NCBI RefSeq assembly: GCF_029910095.1
Contig: NZ_CP094526.1
Coordinates: 1,178,001 to 1,242,000 of the forward strand
From: Bradyrhizobium sp. ISRA464
GTDB taxonomy: Bacteria; Pseudomonadota; Alphaproteobacteria; Rhizobiales; Xanthobacteraceae
Length of the DNA stretch: 64,000 nucleotides
Reading direction: 5' to 3'
The translations under genes were made by a program, and so were the position numbers. The notes below the pieces were generated by a model, which saw nothing but the letters and a program-made list of their open reading frames with translations, had not been told where the DNA came from and did not search any database. This document shows, in pieces, positions 26,781-39,287 of this stretch; the first letter of the stretch is position 1, and the number at the start of each line of letters is the position of its first letter.

Positions 26781-28010
26781 TTATTCCGAGGGAACGTCGC
26801 CCGAAATGATCTCGCCGAACAACTCCCACTTCTGACCCTTGAAGCGTTGCATCTGCAACTGAGCGATCGGGGCGAAGTCGGTGGCGGAGGTGTTGATCTT
26901 GACGCCGGGCAGCAGCGTGTCGGGCGTGAAGTCCTTCAGGCTCGCCGCCTGCTTCATCACGTTGGCGCGGGTGAGGTCGTCACCGCACATTTCCAGCACC
27001 TTGGCCAGCGTTTGCGCCGCGCCATAGCCGTAGACGACGCCGTTGTCGGTCTTGTCGACGCCCGGCATGTACTTGTCGAGGAACGCATTCCACTTCTTCA
27101 TCCCGGGATCGTTGGCCCATTGCGGGTCGGAGCCGTCCTTGGCATAGGCCGCCGAGAGCACGCCCTGGGCATTCTCGAAGCCCGCCGGCTGCATGACGCT
27201 GCCGACCGAGATCGAGACGTTGGTGATGATCTGCAGCGGCTTCCAGCCGAGCTCGGCGGTCTTCTTGATAGTCTGCGCCCCGAACTTCGGCGTGGTGTAG
27301 ATCAGCAGCACGTCCGGGTTGGCGGCCTTGATCTTGACGATATGGCCGTCGATCGACGGCTCGGATACCTCGTAGCTCTCCTCCATGATGATGCTGGAGG
27401 CCGCCTTGGCGCCGAAGCCGTCCTTGGTGCCCTTGAGGTAGTCTTTGCCGAAATCGTCGTTCTGATAGAGGATCGCGATCTTGGCGTCGGGCTTCTCCTT
27501 CATCAGCCATTTGGCATAGATGTGCGCTTCGCTCTGGTAGCTCGGCTGCCAGCCCATGGTCCACGGGAAGTGCTTCGGGTCGTTCCACTTGGTGGCGCCG
27601 GTGGCGACGAACAGCTGCGGTATCTTCTTGGAGTTGAGATACTTCTGCATCGCGGTGTTCGACGGCGTGCCGAGCGGATTGAAGACGGCGAGAACCTCGT
27701 CGCTCTCGACCAGCTTGCGCACCTGCTCGACCGCCTTAGGCGGCGAGTAACCGTCGTCATAGGTGATGAAGTTGACCTTGCGGCCGTTGATGCCGCCCTG
27801 GTCATTGATCATTTTGAAATAGGCTTCTTCGGTCTTGCCGATCACGCCATAGGCGGACGCGGGGCCGCTGTAGGGCATGATGTTGCCGATCTTGATCTCG
27901 GTATCGCTTGCCCCGGTATCGTATTTCTTCTGGGCAAACGCGGCAGTGGACGACGCAGCAAAGGCGGCGACCGCCGCGGAAGCCGCGGCGATCCGTAGTG
28001 CAAAAAGCAT
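26781..28010 (-). CDS. ABC substrate-binding protein E of the five-gene array
   Basis: 409 residues. The signal peptide (RIAAASAAVAAFAASSTAAFA) is followed by QKKYDTGASDTEIKIGN. It shares NPDVLLIYTTPKFGAQTIKK and YAKDGSDPQW with protein A at the far end of the array. It is the only receptor directly downstream of livM (31-bp gap), so it is the most clearly co-transcribed one and probably the ancestral partner. An intrinsic terminator follows it. Confidence 0.95.
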   Translation of the reverse strand: MLFALRIAAASAAVAAFAASSTAAFAQKKYDTGASDTEIKIGNIMPYSGPASAYGVIGKTEEAYFKMINDQGGINGRKVNFITYDDGYSPPKAVEQVRKLVESDEVLAVFNPLGTPSNTAMQKYLNSKKIPQLFVATGATKWNDPKHFPWTMGWQPSYQSEAHIYAKWLMKEKPDAKIAILYQNDDFGKDYLKGTKDGFGAKAASSIIMEESYEVSEPSIDGHIVKIKAANPDVLLIYTTPKFGAQTIKKTAELGWKPLQIITNVSISVGSVMQPAGFENAQGVLSAAYAKDGSDPQWANDPGMKKWNAFLDKYMPGVDKTDNGVVYGYGAAQTLAKVLEMCGDDLTRANVMKQAASLKDFTPDTLLPGVKINTSATDFAPIAQLQMQRFKGQKWELFGEIISGDVPSE

Positions 28011-28041
28011 AGTATCTCCTGGTTGGTCTTCTTGGGGTTTC

Positions 28042-29085
28042 TTAGTTCTTCTTGAACTTCCCGATCAGTTGCTGGGCAACGATCGCAACCTGCCTTGCGC
28101 CGTGCGGCACGAGGAAGATGACGAGGAACAGCAGCACGCCGAACACCGCCCCCGAAAGGCCCTTGGAGACGCTCTCGGCGATGTTCGGTACGAAGATGAT
28201 GAAGGCCGACCCCACGATCGAGCCGGGCAGCCAGCCGACGCCGCCGACCACCATGCCGAGGAACAGCGAGATCGCCAGCTGGATCGTGTAGCCGTCGGGC
28301 GCCACGAACTGCACGGCAATGGCCCCGAGACCGCCGGCAACGCCGGTGATGCCGGCGGAGACGCCGAACGCCAGCGTCTTGTAGAGCGAGACGTCGACGC
28401 CCATTGCGGAAGCCGCAATCTCGTTGTCGCGGATCGCCATGAAGGCGCGGCCCGAGCGCGAACGCAGGAGGTTCACGGAGGCGACGTAGATCGCGATCGT
28501 GATCGCCAGCGTGAAGTAGTAGAGCCACATGTCCTGCGAGATCTTCAGGTGGAGGCCCGACAGCACGCTTTGCAGCACCTCGGGCGCATCCGGCTTGGTC
28601 ACGACGAGGCCCTGCACGCCGCCGGTCCAGTCCTCGAAATAGCCGAGCTTCAGAAGCTGCGGCATCGCGGTCGCGAGCGCGAAGGTCGCAAGCGCCAAAT
28701 AGACGCCGGACAGCCGCAGCGCGGGCAGGCCGAACAGGAAGCCGAAGCCAAAGCAGATGACGCCGGCGATCGGCAGCGTCAGGGCATAGTTCATGCCCGC
28801 ATGCTCCATCAGGATCGCCGACGTGTAGGCGCCGACCGCATAGAACGCGCTCTGTCCGAGCGAGAACTGTCCGCTGCCGCCCGTGAGGATGTTCAGCGCC
28901 AGCACCGCCAGCCCGTAGATCAGTAGCATCGTCAGCTGGAAGATGATGAAGTTCTTGACGAACAGCGGGACGATGAGGAGCACGGCGAGCAGGACGAGCG
29001 AGGTGCCATAGCCGAGCGTCATGGCGCGCTTGGGCACGGCCTCGACGGCTGGGGCTTCCGTGACGACTTCTTCAGCTGCGCTCAT
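28042..29085 (-). CDS. livM: Branched-chain-type ABC permease (LivM)
   Basis: 347 residues from ATG 29085. A cytoplasmic N-terminal extension (MSAAEEVVTEAPAVEAVPKR) precedes about nine helices (LLIYGLAVLALNILTGGSGQ, FSLGQSAFYAVGAYTSAIL, GLPALRLSGVYLALATFALA). It ends in a basic tail (QQLIGKFKKN). It pairs with LivH, two bases upstream, to form the membrane pore. Part of livG-livF-livH-livM-E. Confidence 0.95.
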   Translation of the reverse strand: MSAAEEVVTEAPAVEAVPKRAMTLGYGTSLVLLAVLLIVPLFVKNFIIFQLTMLLIYGLAVLALNILTGGSGQFSLGQSAFYAVGAYTSAILMEHAGMNYALTLPIAGVICFGFGFLFGLPALRLSGVYLALATFALATAMPQLLKLGYFEDWTGGVQGLVVTKPDAPEVLQSVLSGLHLKISQDMWLYYFTLAITIAIYVASVNLLRSRSGRAFMAIRDNEIAASAMGVDVSLYKTLAFGVSAGITGVAGGLGAIAVQFVAPDGYTIQLAISLFLGMVVGGVGWLPGSIVGSAFIIFVPNIAESVSKGLSGAVFGVLLFLVIFLVPHGARQVAIVAQQLIGKFKKN

Positions 29086-29087
29086 GA

Positions 29088-29966
29088 TCAAACTCGCTTC
29101 ACGATGGCGCGGCCGAACAGGCCTGCCGGTTTGACGACCAGGACGATGACGATCAGCGCGAGCGCGATCGGAAGTTTCAGTTCGTTGCCAACGCCGGGGA
29201 TGTAGGTCCCGACCAGGTTCTCGAAGATGCCGACCAGGAAGCCGCCCATCACCGCACCGAACGGGCTGCTCAGGCCGCCGAGCACGGCGGCGGCAAATCC
29301 GTAGATCAGCACGCCCAGCATCATGTTCGGCTCGAGGAACACCACCGGCGCGATCATCATGCCGGCGATCGAGCCGATCGCGGCCGCCATGCCCCAACCC
29401 AGCGCGATCATCCACGAGGTGTTGATGCCGACCAGCCGCGCCGATTCAGGCAGTGCCGCGGCCGCGCGCATCGCAAGGCCCACCCGGGTGAAGCGGAAGA
29501 AGAAGAACAGCAGAACCAGCATCAACAGCGTCACACCGATCATGCCGGCCTGGTGGGTCGAGATCAGCTGGCTGCCGAGGAACGGCGCGGAGCCGAACGG
29601 CGTAGGATACTGCTTGATGGTGAAGTCCCAGATCAGGCCGGCGACCGAGTTGATGATCGCGTACAGCGCGATAAACCCGGCGACGTTGGTCAGCACCGGC
29701 GCCTTCGCCAGCGGCTTGAACAACAACCGCTCGATCACGATACCGGCGGCGAACGAGAACACGACCGTGATGACAAAGGCGCCCCAGTAGGGCACGCCCC
29801 ATTGCATCAGCTGCCAGGACACGAAGGTCGAGAACATCGCCATTTCGCCCTGGGCGAAGTTCAGGTGATCGATGGCCTGGTAGATCATGACCACCGCGAG
29901 CGCCATGCAGGCATAGATCGCGCCAGTGGCGATGCCGGCCAGGATCTGGTTGGCAAAAAGCTCCAT
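29088..29966 (-). CDS. livH: Branched-chain-type ABC permease (LivH)
   Basis: 292 residues, the usual LivH length, with eight or so helices (QILAGIATGAIYACMALAVV, LNFAQGEMAMFSTFVSWQL, LGWGMAAAIGSIAGMMIAPV, AVLGGLSSPFGAVMGGFLVG). It forms the translocation pathway with LivM. It follows livF by 12 bp and is two bases from livM. Confidence 0.96.
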   Translation of the reverse strand: MELFANQILAGIATGAIYACMALAVVMIYQAIDHLNFAQGEMAMFSTFVSWQLMQWGVPYWGAFVITVVFSFAAGIVIERLLFKPLAKAPVLTNVAGFIALYAIINSVAGLIWDFTIKQYPTPFGSAPFLGSQLISTHQAGMIGVTLLMLVLLFFFFRFTRVGLAMRAAAALPESARLVGINTSWMIALGWGMAAAIGSIAGMMIAPVVFLEPNMMLGVLIYGFAAAVLGGLSSPFGAVMGGFLVGIFENLVGTYIPGVGNELKLPIALALIVIVLVVKPAGLFGRAIVKRV

Positions 29967-29978
29967 TGTGCCAGCTCC

Positions 29979-30688
<710 letters not shown>

Positions 30689-30692
<4 letters not shown>

Positions 30693-31486
30693 TGGTCCTT
30701 GCTCCCCAGATAGGCTTTGATGACATCCGGGTCGGCCTGGATCTGGGCCGGCGTTCCCTCGGCGAGCTTGCGGCCGAAGTTGAGCGCGACGACATGGTCG
30801 GCGATCGACATCACGAGGCCCATGTGGTGCTCGACCAGCAGCACGGTGATCCTGCGATCGGCACGGATTTTTCGGATGAGGTCGCCGAGCACATGTACTT
30901 CCTCATGGTTGAGGCCGCCGGCCGGCTCGTCGAGCAGCAGGATCTTGGGATCCGCGGCGAGCGCGCGCGCCAGCTCGACCCGCTTCTGGGTGCCGAAGGG
31001 CAGGCCGGAGACCACCGTGTGGGCGACATTCTCGAGGTCGAGATAGGCGAGGATCTCGTGCACCTTCCTGTTCATGTCGGCTTCGCCGCGGCGGACCCAG
31101 GCAAGGCGGAGCGAGTCGCTGATGATGTCGCTCGAGGTGCGCGCATGGGCGCCGACCCGCACATTGTCGATCACGGAGAGATTGGGAAACAACGCGACGT
31201 TCTGGAACGTGCGGCCGATCCCGATCTCGGCGATCCGGTGCGGCGGACGCGTCAGGATGCTCTGGCCTTCCATCAGGATGTCGCCGGACGACGGCTGGTA
31301 GAGCCGCGACAGGCAATTGAACAGCGTCGTCTTGCCGGCGCCGTTCGGTCCGATCAGGCCGAGGATCTGTCCCTGCCGCATGTCAAAGGACACGCCGTTC
31401 AGCGCGATGATGCCGCCGAACACGACGCTGACGTCGCGAACCGCGAGCAGGGGCTGTTGTCCCTGCGCGAGCTGTGCCTGCGTCAT
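30689..31486 (-). CDS. livG: Branched-chain-type ABC ATP-binding protein (LivG)
   Basis: 265 residues with Walker A GPNGAGKTT near residue 41, the LivG insertion region (LSRLYQPSSGDILMEGQ), a GLPFGTQKRVELAR signature, Walker B ILLLDEPAGGLNHEE and C-terminal [14 protein letters not shown]. It is the first gene of the transporter operon. The 69-bp gap to the IclR gene contains a degenerate copy of the IclR palindrome, suggesting joint control with the pim-like genes. Confidence 0.96.
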
Positions 31487-31503
31487 CTCGTCTCGCCCGC
31501 CAT

Positions 31504-31522
31504 CATTTCGCGGTGCGAGTGA
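31504..31522. promoter_or_regulatory. Degenerate IclR-type operator upstream of livG
   Basis: CATTTCGCGGTGCGAGTGA matches the perfect palindrome at 32497-32515 at 13 of 19 positions, including the TTTCGC-N-GTGCGA core. It lies 18 bp before the livG start codon. Function is inferred from similarity and position. Confidence 0.45.
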
Positions 31523-31555
31523 CCTTGCGATATGGTTCGCCGGTCGCGATGGAGG

Positions 31556-32440
31556 CTATCTGATCCCCTCGGCCAAACGTGCAAGTTTCCCTCCTACTCT
31601 GGACTTTTTGCTTTCTTCTTTTTTTGATTGCGGCGCCATCCCACCGAGCGCCTGCTCGATGTTCCTTACCATCGCGACAAGGCGAGGTCCAATGTCGTTG
31701 CGCAATCTATCTTCCGTGAAGCGGAATGCCGGTGCGCCGCAGTTGAAGGCATAGGGACCGGTTCCGTCATTCAGCTTCAATCCAACGCCCACCGCGGCGA
31801 CATCGTTCTGCCAGTCGCCCGTCGACATCGCGAATCCGTGCTTCGCCACCATCTCGCCGGAGCGCTCGATGCCGTCGCGCATCTTGGCCCAGCGGCTGCC
31901 ATAGTGGTCCCGCAGCTCGCGCAATAATGCCGTACGCTCGTCCGGCGGCAATGCCCAAATATAGGCACGCCCCATCGCGGTGGTTGCGATGGGTATCCTT
32001 GAACCGACGTCGAGTTGCACACCGAGCGTCAGGCCGTTCCGGCTCTGGCCGAAGTAGATCATGCTGTGACGGTCGCGGCCACCCACTGCAACGGCCCCGC
32101 CTGTCGCGCGCATCACTTCTTCTCGATACGGCTCGGACAAATGCCGAACCCCCAGATTTGCTAGCGCTGCATAGCCGAGCGCCATCGCCGACGGCGCAAG
32201 CTGGTACTTCTCGAATTTCGGAACGGGTGTAAGGTAACCCAGCTTGGTCAACGTATAGGTCAACCGGGAAATGGTTGGCTTCGGCAGTTTGGTGCGCGCC
32301 GCAATCTCCTGATTGCCGAGAAGCCCGTCATTGGGTTGGAATGCACGCAAGACATCAAGTCCGCGGGAAAGCGCGACGACGAAATTGCGATCGGTCGCAA
32401 CTTTCTTGCCAGAACGTTTCATTCCCTGCCGCTTTGTCAT
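31556..32440 (-). CDS. IclR family transcriptional regulator
   Basis: 294 residues from ATG 32440. An in-frame TTG 12 bases upstream and an ATG at 32422 are alternatives. The N-terminal winged HTH (VVALSRGLDVLRAFQPN, NQEIAARTKLPKPTISRLTYTL) is followed by the IclR effector domain (SRIPIATTAMGRAYIWALPP, FAMSTGDWQNDVAAVGVGL). A lysine/serine-rich tail is present (SKKEESKKSRVGGK). It is divergent from the pim-like operon with a perfect 19-bp palindrome between them and lies downstream-facing to the liv operon. It probably senses a CoA or dicarboxylate intermediate. Confidence 0.94.
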   Translation of the reverse strand: MTKRQGMKRSGKKVATDRNFVVALSRGLDVLRAFQPNDGLLGNQEIAARTKLPKPTISRLTYTLTKLGYLTPVPKFEKYQLAPSAMALGYAALANLGVRHLSEPYREEVMRATGGAVAVGGRDRHSMIYFGQSRNGLTLGVQLDVGSRIPIATTAMGRAYIWALPPDERTALLRELRDHYGSRWAKMRDGIERSGEMVAKHGFAMSTGDWQNDVAAVGVGLKLNDGTGPYAFNCGAPAFRFTEDRLRNDIGPRLVAMVRNIEQALGGMAPQSKKEESKKSRVGGKLARLAEGIR

Positions 32441-32496
32441 GCTCGTTGACAAGGCTCGTGCTTCAAAATAACCCTCGCTGTCAAGATGTGGAATTT

Positions 32497-32515
32497 AATT
32501 TCGCAGTGCGAAATT
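32497..32515. promoter_or_regulatory. IclR-type operator (perfect 19-bp palindrome)
   Basis: AATTTCGCA-G-TGCGAAATT, a perfect inverted repeat with a single central base, between the IclR gene and the pimF-like gene. It is 57 bp from the IclR start and 78 bp from the pimF start. TTTCGCA/TGCGAAA half-sites are typical of IclR-family operators. Confidence 0.75.
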
Positions 32516-32593
32516 AGTCGAAGCATGGCGGCGTGACGCAAGTCGCGCAGCTACTCAACACAAGTTCAAGAACAGCAGCCAGGGAGAGTCCCC

Positions 32594-34690
<2,097 letters not shown>

Positions 34691-34724
34691 TCTTCCCCGG
34701 CGCCACGGGCTCGGTGTTCGGGTT

Positions 34725-34846
34725 CCCTCCCCCTTTGCGGGGGAGGGTTAGGGAGAGGGCGGCCGCATCGGGATTCCTCGAGTGAACCCCCTTCCCCATC
34801 CCCTGAGAGCGAGCTTCGCTCGTCTCGACCCCACAAGGGGAGGGGA
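34725..34846. repeat. Intergenic palindromic repeat between pimF- and pimA-like genes
   Basis: CCCTCCCCCTTTGCGGGGGAGG forms a hairpin at the left (given as its two arms CCTCCCC and GGGGAGG) and CCCCACAAGGGGAGGGG lies at the right. GAGCGAGCTTCGCTCGTC is nearly the same as in the repeat at 21005-21146. It lies inside the operon and could modulate downstream expression. Confidence 0.75.
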
Positions 34847-34888
34847 GCCGATGCGCCGGTGCTCGCTTAACAGCAGTCAAATGTTTTT

Positions 34889-36577
34889 ATGACCCATCCT
34901 GGCGAACAATTTTATCCGAAGGGCGTGCACTGGAGCGACGAGATCGCGCGCGGCACGCTGCCGGACCTGCTCTCGACCGCGGCCGCTGAGTTCGGCGTGC
35001 GTCCGGTGATCGAATTCCGCGACCGGCCGATCAGCTACAGCGAGCTGGAGGCCCTGGTCGAGACCGCCGCCAGCGCTTTCATGCGCGCGGGCTACGGCAA
35101 GGGCGCATCGGTCGCGCTATTTCTCGGCAACACGCCCGATCATCCGATCAATTTCTTCGGCGCGCTGAAAGCGGGCGCCCGCGTCGTGCATCTGTCGCCG
35201 CTCGACGGCGAGATCGCGCTGTCACACAAGCTCTCCGACTCCGGAGCGCGGGTGCTCGTCACCAGCAATCTGTCGGCGCTGCTGCCGACCGCACTGAAAT
35301 TCCTCGACAAGGGTCTGCTCGACCGTTTGATCGTCTGCGAGGACGACAATTGGGCCAAGGTTGGTACGCCGCAAACCGCATTGCCCGACAACCCTGCGAT
35401 CATCACGCACAGGCAGTTCATCGACGGTGCGACCAAGCCCGTGCAATGGCCCGCGGTCAACGTCGAGGACGTCGCGCTCCTGCAATATACCGGCGGCACC
35501 ACCGGTCTGCCGAAAGGCGCAATGCTGAGCCACGGTAATCTCACGGCCGCGGTGTCGATCTACGACGTCTGGGGCAAGCCGGGCCGGCTCGAACGCAATG
35601 CGATCGAGCGCGTGATCTGCGTGCTGCCGCTGTTCCATATCTACGCGCTCACCGTCGTGCTGCTGTCGGCAATCCGGCGCGGCCATCTGATCTCGCTGCA
35701 CCAGCGCTTCGACGTCGAGGCGGTGATGCGCGACATCGAGGTCAAGCGCGCGACCGTCTTCCCCGGCGTGCCGACGATGTGGATCGCGATCGCGGCGCTT
35801 CCCGATCTCGACAAGCGCGATCTCTCTTCGCTCGTGGTCGCCGGCTCCGGCGGCGCGCCGCTGCCGGTCGAGGTCGCAAAGATCTTCGAGCGCCGCGTCG
35901 GCATGAAGCTGAAGAGCGGCTGGGGCATGACCGAGACCTGTTCGCCCGGCACCGGCCATCCGAAGGAAGGGCCGGAAAAGCCCGGCTCGATCGGGCTGAT
36001 GCTGCCCGGCATCGAGCTGGACGTGGTGTCGCTCGAGGACTCCACCAAGGTGATGCCGGTCGGCGAGGTCGGCGAAATCCGCATCCGCGGTCCGAACGTC
36101 ACCAAGGGTTACTGGAACCGGCCGCAGGAGACCGCGGAGGCCTTCGTCGGCGACCGCTTCCTGACCGGCGACATCGGCTACATGGATGCCGACGGCTATT
36201 TCTATCTGGTCGACCGCAAGAAGGACATGATCATCTCCGGCGGCTTCAACGTCTATCCGCAGATGATCGAGCAGGCGATCTACACGCATCCCGCCGTGCA
36301 GGAGGTGATCGTGATCGGCATTCCCGACGATTACCGCGGCGAGGCGGCCAAGGCCTTCATCAAGCTGCGTGACGGCGAAAAGCAGTTCTCGATCGACGAG
36401 CTGCGCGCGTTCCTCACCGGCAAGGTCGGCAAGCACGAGCTGCCGGCCGCGGTGGAGTTCGTCGCCGAGCTGCCGCGTACGCCGGTCGGCAAGCTGTCGC
36501 GCCACGAACTGCGCGAGCGGCAACCGAAGACATCGCAACCCACACCCCACCAGACCGCAGCAGGATCTCGCTCATGA
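34889..36577 (+). CDS. pimA: Dicarboxylate/fatty acid-CoA ligase (PimA-like)
   Basis: 562-residue adenylate-forming ligase. P-loop [20 protein letters not shown] near 194-213, the [15 protein letters not shown] region, [11 protein letters not shown] near 346, and a lid with [19 protein letters not shown] near 445. [16 protein letters not shown] catalytic lysine region is present ([12 protein letters not shown]). It activates dicarboxylic or fatty acids to CoA esters using ATP. It has the family start [15 protein letters not shown] and its stop overlaps the thiolase start (ATGA). Preference for pimelate-like substrates is inferred from operon order. Confidence 0.92.
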   Translation: MTHPGEQFYPKGVHWSDEIARGTLPDLLSTAAAEFGVRPVIEFRDRPISYSELEALVETAASAFMRAGYGKGASVALFLGNTPDHPINFFGALKAGARVVHLSPLDGEIALSHKLSDSGARVLVTSNLSALLPTALKFLDKGLLDRLIVCEDDNWAKVGTPQTALPDNPAIITHRQFIDGATKPVQWPAVNVEDVALLQYTGGTTGLPKGAMLSHGNLTAAVSIYDVWGKPGRLERNAIERVICVLPLFHIYALTVVLLSAIRRGHLISLHQRFDVEAVMRDIEVKRATVFPGVPTMWIAIAALPDLDKRDLSSLVVAGSGGAPLPVEVAKIFERRVGMKLKSGWGMTETCSPGTGHPKEGPEKPGSIGLMLPGIELDVVSLEDSTKVMPVGEVGEIRIRGPNVTKGYWNRPQETAEAFVGDRFLTGDIGYMDADGYFYLVDRKKDMIISGGFNVYPQMIEQAIYTHPAVQEVIVIGIPDDYRGEAAKAFIKLRDGEKQFSIDELRAFLTGKVGKHELPAAVEFVAELPRTPVGKLSRHELRERQPKTSQPTPHQTAAGSRS

Positions 36578-37761
36578 CCGACGCCGTTATCGTCTCCACC
36601 GCCCGCACGCCGATCGGCAAGGCTTATCGCGGCGCGCTCAACGTCACCGAGGGCGCGACCCTGCTCGGGCACGCGATCGGCGAGGCGGTGGCGCGGGCCA
36701 AGGTCGATCCCAAGGAGATCGAGGACGTGGTGATGGGCGCGGCGCTGCAGCAGGGCGCGACCGGCGGCAACATCGCGCGCAAGGCGCTGCTGCGCGCCGG
36801 GCTGCCGGTGACGGTCGCCGGCACCACCATCGACCGCCAGTGCGCCTCCGGCCTGCAGGCGATCGCGCTCGCGGCACGCTCGGTGATCTTCGACGGCGTC
36901 GAGATCGCGGTCGGCGGCGGCGGCGAATCGATCTCGCTGGTGCAGAACGACAAGATGAACGCGTTCCACGCCCAGGATCCTGCGCTACTCAAGATCAAGG
37001 GCGAGGTCTACATGCCCATGATCGACACCGCCGAGGTGGTCGCCAAGCGCTACAACATCTCGCGCGAGAAGCAAGACGAGTATTCGCTGGAGAGCCAGCG
37101 CCGCACCGCGGCCGCGCAGCAGGGCGGCAAGTTCAAGGACGAACTCGCGCCGATCAAGACCTCGATGGCGGTCACCGACAAGGCCACCGGCGCGGTGTCG
37201 ATGAAGGAGGTGACGCTGTCGCAAGACGAGGGCCCGCGGCCCGACACCACGGCTGAAGGACTCGCCGGCCTCAAGCCGGTCCGCGGCGAAGGTTTCACCA
37301 TCACCGCCGGCAATGCCAGCCAGCTCTCGGACGGTGCCAGCGCCTCGGTCATCATGAGCGACAAGGAAGCCGCCAAGCGCGGGCTGAAGCCGCTCGGCAT
37401 CTTCCGCGGCTTCGTTTCCGCCGGCTGCGAACCGGACGAGATGGGCATCGGCCCGGTGTTCGCCGTGCCGCGCTTGCTCAAGCGGCATGGCCTGAAGGTC
37501 GACGACATCGGTCTCTGGGAACTGAACGAGGCCTTCGCGGTGCAGGTGCTCTATTGCCGTGACAAGCTCGGCATCGATCCGGAGAAGATCAACGTCAATG
37601 GCGGCGCGATTTCGGTCGGCCATCCCTATGGCATGTCGGGAGCCCGGCTCACCGGCCACGCACTGATCGAGGGCCGCCGCCGCAAGGCGAAATACGCCGT
37701 CGTCACCATGTGCGTCGGCGGCGGCATGGGCGCGGCCGGTCTGTTCGAGGTGGTGCACTAA
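36574..37761 (+). CDS. pimB: Acetyl-CoA acyltransferase/thiolase (PimB-like)
   Basis: 395-residue thiolase. The acyl-accepting cysteine is in [19 protein letters not shown] near residue 90. The C-terminal [21 protein letters not shown] and [13 protein letters not shown] motifs carry the catalytic His and Cys. It cleaves 3-ketoacyl-CoA with CoA to release acetyl-CoA. It is translationally coupled to the ligase by an ATGA overlap. It is the only thiolase in the window and might also serve the hydroxycinnamate module, which lacks one. Confidence 0.94.
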   Translation: MTDAVIVSTARTPIGKAYRGALNVTEGATLLGHAIGEAVARAKVDPKEIEDVVMGAALQQGATGGNIARKALLRAGLPVTVAGTTIDRQCASGLQAIALAARSVIFDGVEIAVGGGGESISLVQNDKMNAFHAQDPALLKIKGEVYMPMIDTAEVVAKRYNISREKQDEYSLESQRRTAAAQQGGKFKDELAPIKTSMAVTDKATGAVSMKEVTLSQDEGPRPDTTAEGLAGLKPVRGEGFTITAGNASQLSDGASASVIMSDKEAAKRGLKPLGIFRGFVSAGCEPDEMGIGPVFAVPRLLKRHGLKVDDIGLWELNEAFAVQVLYCRDKLGIDPEKINVNGGAISVGHPYGMSGARLTGHALIEGRRRKAKYAVVTMCVGGGMGAAGLFEVVH

Positions 37762-37763
37762 TT

Positions 37764-37902
37764 CTGTCGTCCCGGCCAAGCGAAGCGCGAGCCGGGACCC
37801 ATACGCCGCGGCCCTCGTAAGAGGCACAAGCGGCAGCCGGCTTTACCAGTTGCGATGGTCGGTGGTTATGGGTCCCTGCTTTCGCAGGGACGACGGGAAG
37901 AG
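37764..37902. repeat. Intergenic inverted repeat between thiolase and acyl-CoA dehydrogenase genes
   Basis: GTCGTCCCGGCCAAGCG at the left and GGGTCCCTGCTTTCGCAGGGACGACGGG at the right (CCCTGC/GCAGGG hairpin) flank CCGGGACCCATACGCCGCGG. It resembles the element at 39140-39240, where similar CCCTGCTTTCG and ACGCCGCGG parts occur. Confidence 0.7.
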
Positions 37903-37938
37903 AATGACGAGGCAGTTGAATTTCAAAAGGAGGATCCG

Positions 37939-39129
37939 ATGGATCTCGCTTTTACCAAGGAAGAGATAGCGTTTCGTGAGGAGGTGCGGGAGTTCTTCAA
38001 GAACAACGTGCCGCCGGAGACGCGGCGCAAGCTGCAGGAAGGCCGTCATCTGTCGAAGGACGAGATGGTCACCTGGTGGCGCATCCTGAACAAGAAGGGC
38101 TGGGGCGTCACCCACTGGCCGAAGGAATATGGCGGCACCGGCTGGACCTCGGTGCAGCACTACATCTTCAACGAAGAGCTGCAGTCCTATCCGGCGCCGC
38201 AGCCGCTCGCCTTCGGCGTCAGCATGGTCGGCCCGGTGATCTACACCTTCGGCAACGAAGAGCAGAAGAAGAAGTATCTGCCGCGCATCGCCAATGTCGA
38301 CGACTGGTGGTGCCAGGGCTTCTCCGAGCCGGGATCGGGCTCCGACCTTGCTTCGCTGAAGACCAAGGCCGAGCGCAAGGGCGACAAGTGGATCATCAAC
38401 GGCCAGAAGACCTGGACCACGCTGGCCCAGCACGCCGACATGATCTTCTGCCTCTGCCGCACCGATCCGGCCGCGAAGAAGCAGATGGGCATCTCCTTCA
38501 TCGTCTTCAGCATGAAGTCGAAGGGCGTCACGGTGCGTCCGATCCAGACCATCGACGGCGGCCACGAGGTCAACGAGGTGTTCTTCGACGACGTCGAAGT
38601 GCCCTACGAGAACCTGATCGGCGAGGAGAACAAGGGCTGGGATTACGCAAAGTTCCTGCTCGGCAATGAGCGCACCGGCATCGCCCGGGTCGGCGTGTCC
38701 AAGGAGCGGCTGCGCCGCATCCGCGCGCTGGCATCCAAGGTCGAGGCCGGCGGCCGTCCCGTTATCGAGGATCCGGCGTTCCGCGAGAAGCTCACGGCCT
38801 GCGAGATCGAGCTGAAGGCGCTTGAGCTTACCCAGCTCCGCGTCGTCGCCGACGAGGGCAAGCACGGCAAGGGCAAGCCTAATCCGGCGTCCTCGGTGCT
38901 CAAGATCAAGGGCTCGGAGATCCAGCAGACCACCACCGAGCTCCTGATGGAGGTGATCGGTCCGTTCGCCGCGCCCTACGACGAGCACGGCGATGCCGGC
39001 TCCAACGAGAGCATGGACTGGACCGCGCAGATCGCGCCGAGCTACTTCAACAACCGCAAGGTTTCGATCTACGGCGGCTCCAACGAGATCCAGCGCAACA
39101 TCATCAGTAAGGCGGTGCTGGGGCTGTAA
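37939..39129 (+). CDS. pimC: Acyl-CoA dehydrogenase, large subunit type (PimC-like)
   Basis: 396 residues from ATG 37939, preceded by an excellent AAAAGGAGG site. N-terminal helices MDLAFTKEEIAFREEVREFF, the flavin/substrate region WWCQGFSEPGSGSDLASLK, DKWIINGQKTWTTLAQHADM and C-terminal YGGSNEIQRNIISKAVLGL follow acyl-CoA dehydrogenase layout. With the adjacent second dehydrogenase it probably forms a heteromeric FAD enzyme that introduces the alpha-beta double bond. The in-frame extension to 37855 crosses the repeat and is not coding. Confidence 0.94.
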   Translation: MDLAFTKEEIAFREEVREFFKNNVPPETRRKLQEGRHLSKDEMVTWWRILNKKGWGVTHWPKEYGGTGWTSVQHYIFNEELQSYPAPQPLAFGVSMVGPVIYTFGNEEQKKKYLPRIANVDDWWCQGFSEPGSGSDLASLKTKAERKGDKWIINGQKTWTTLAQHADMIFCLCRTDPAAKKQMGISFIVFSMKSKGVTVRPIQTIDGGHEVNEVFFDDVEVPYENLIGEENKGWDYAKFLLGNERTGIARVGVSKERLRRIRALASKVEAGGRPVIEDPAFREKLTACEIELKALELTQLRVVADEGKHGKGKPNPASSVLKIKGSEIQQTTTELLMEVIGPFAAPYDEHGDAGSNESMDWTAQIAPSYFNNRKVSIYGGSNEIQRNIISKAVLGL

Positions 39130-39139
39130 GCCACACATT

Positions 39140-39240
39140 CATCTGTCCCCCGCGCAGTCGGGGGACCCAGTACGCCGCGGCGGTCACGGCTCACGAAGGC
39201 GGCCGCTGAGTACTGGATCCCTGCTTTCGCGGGGATGACG
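39140..39240. repeat. Intergenic inverted repeat between the two acyl-CoA dehydrogenase genes
   Basis: CCCCCGCGCAGTCGGGGG hairpin at the left, GGGACCCAGTACGCCGCGG, and TACTGGATCCCTGCTTTCGCGGGGATGACG at the right (given as TACTGGATCC and CGGGGATGACG). Related sequence is present at 4540-4577 and 37764-37902. Confidence 0.72.
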
Positions 39241-39287
39241 ATCAAGGATCAGGGCAGGCGCCCGCGTGATTTTGGAGAGATGGTAAA

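Noticed and set aside
21193..28010. Possibility that the five receptor genes are an assembly artefact of a collapsed or repeated segment
   Set aside because: The five proteins differ throughout, have different signal peptides, different terminator sequences and different spacers.
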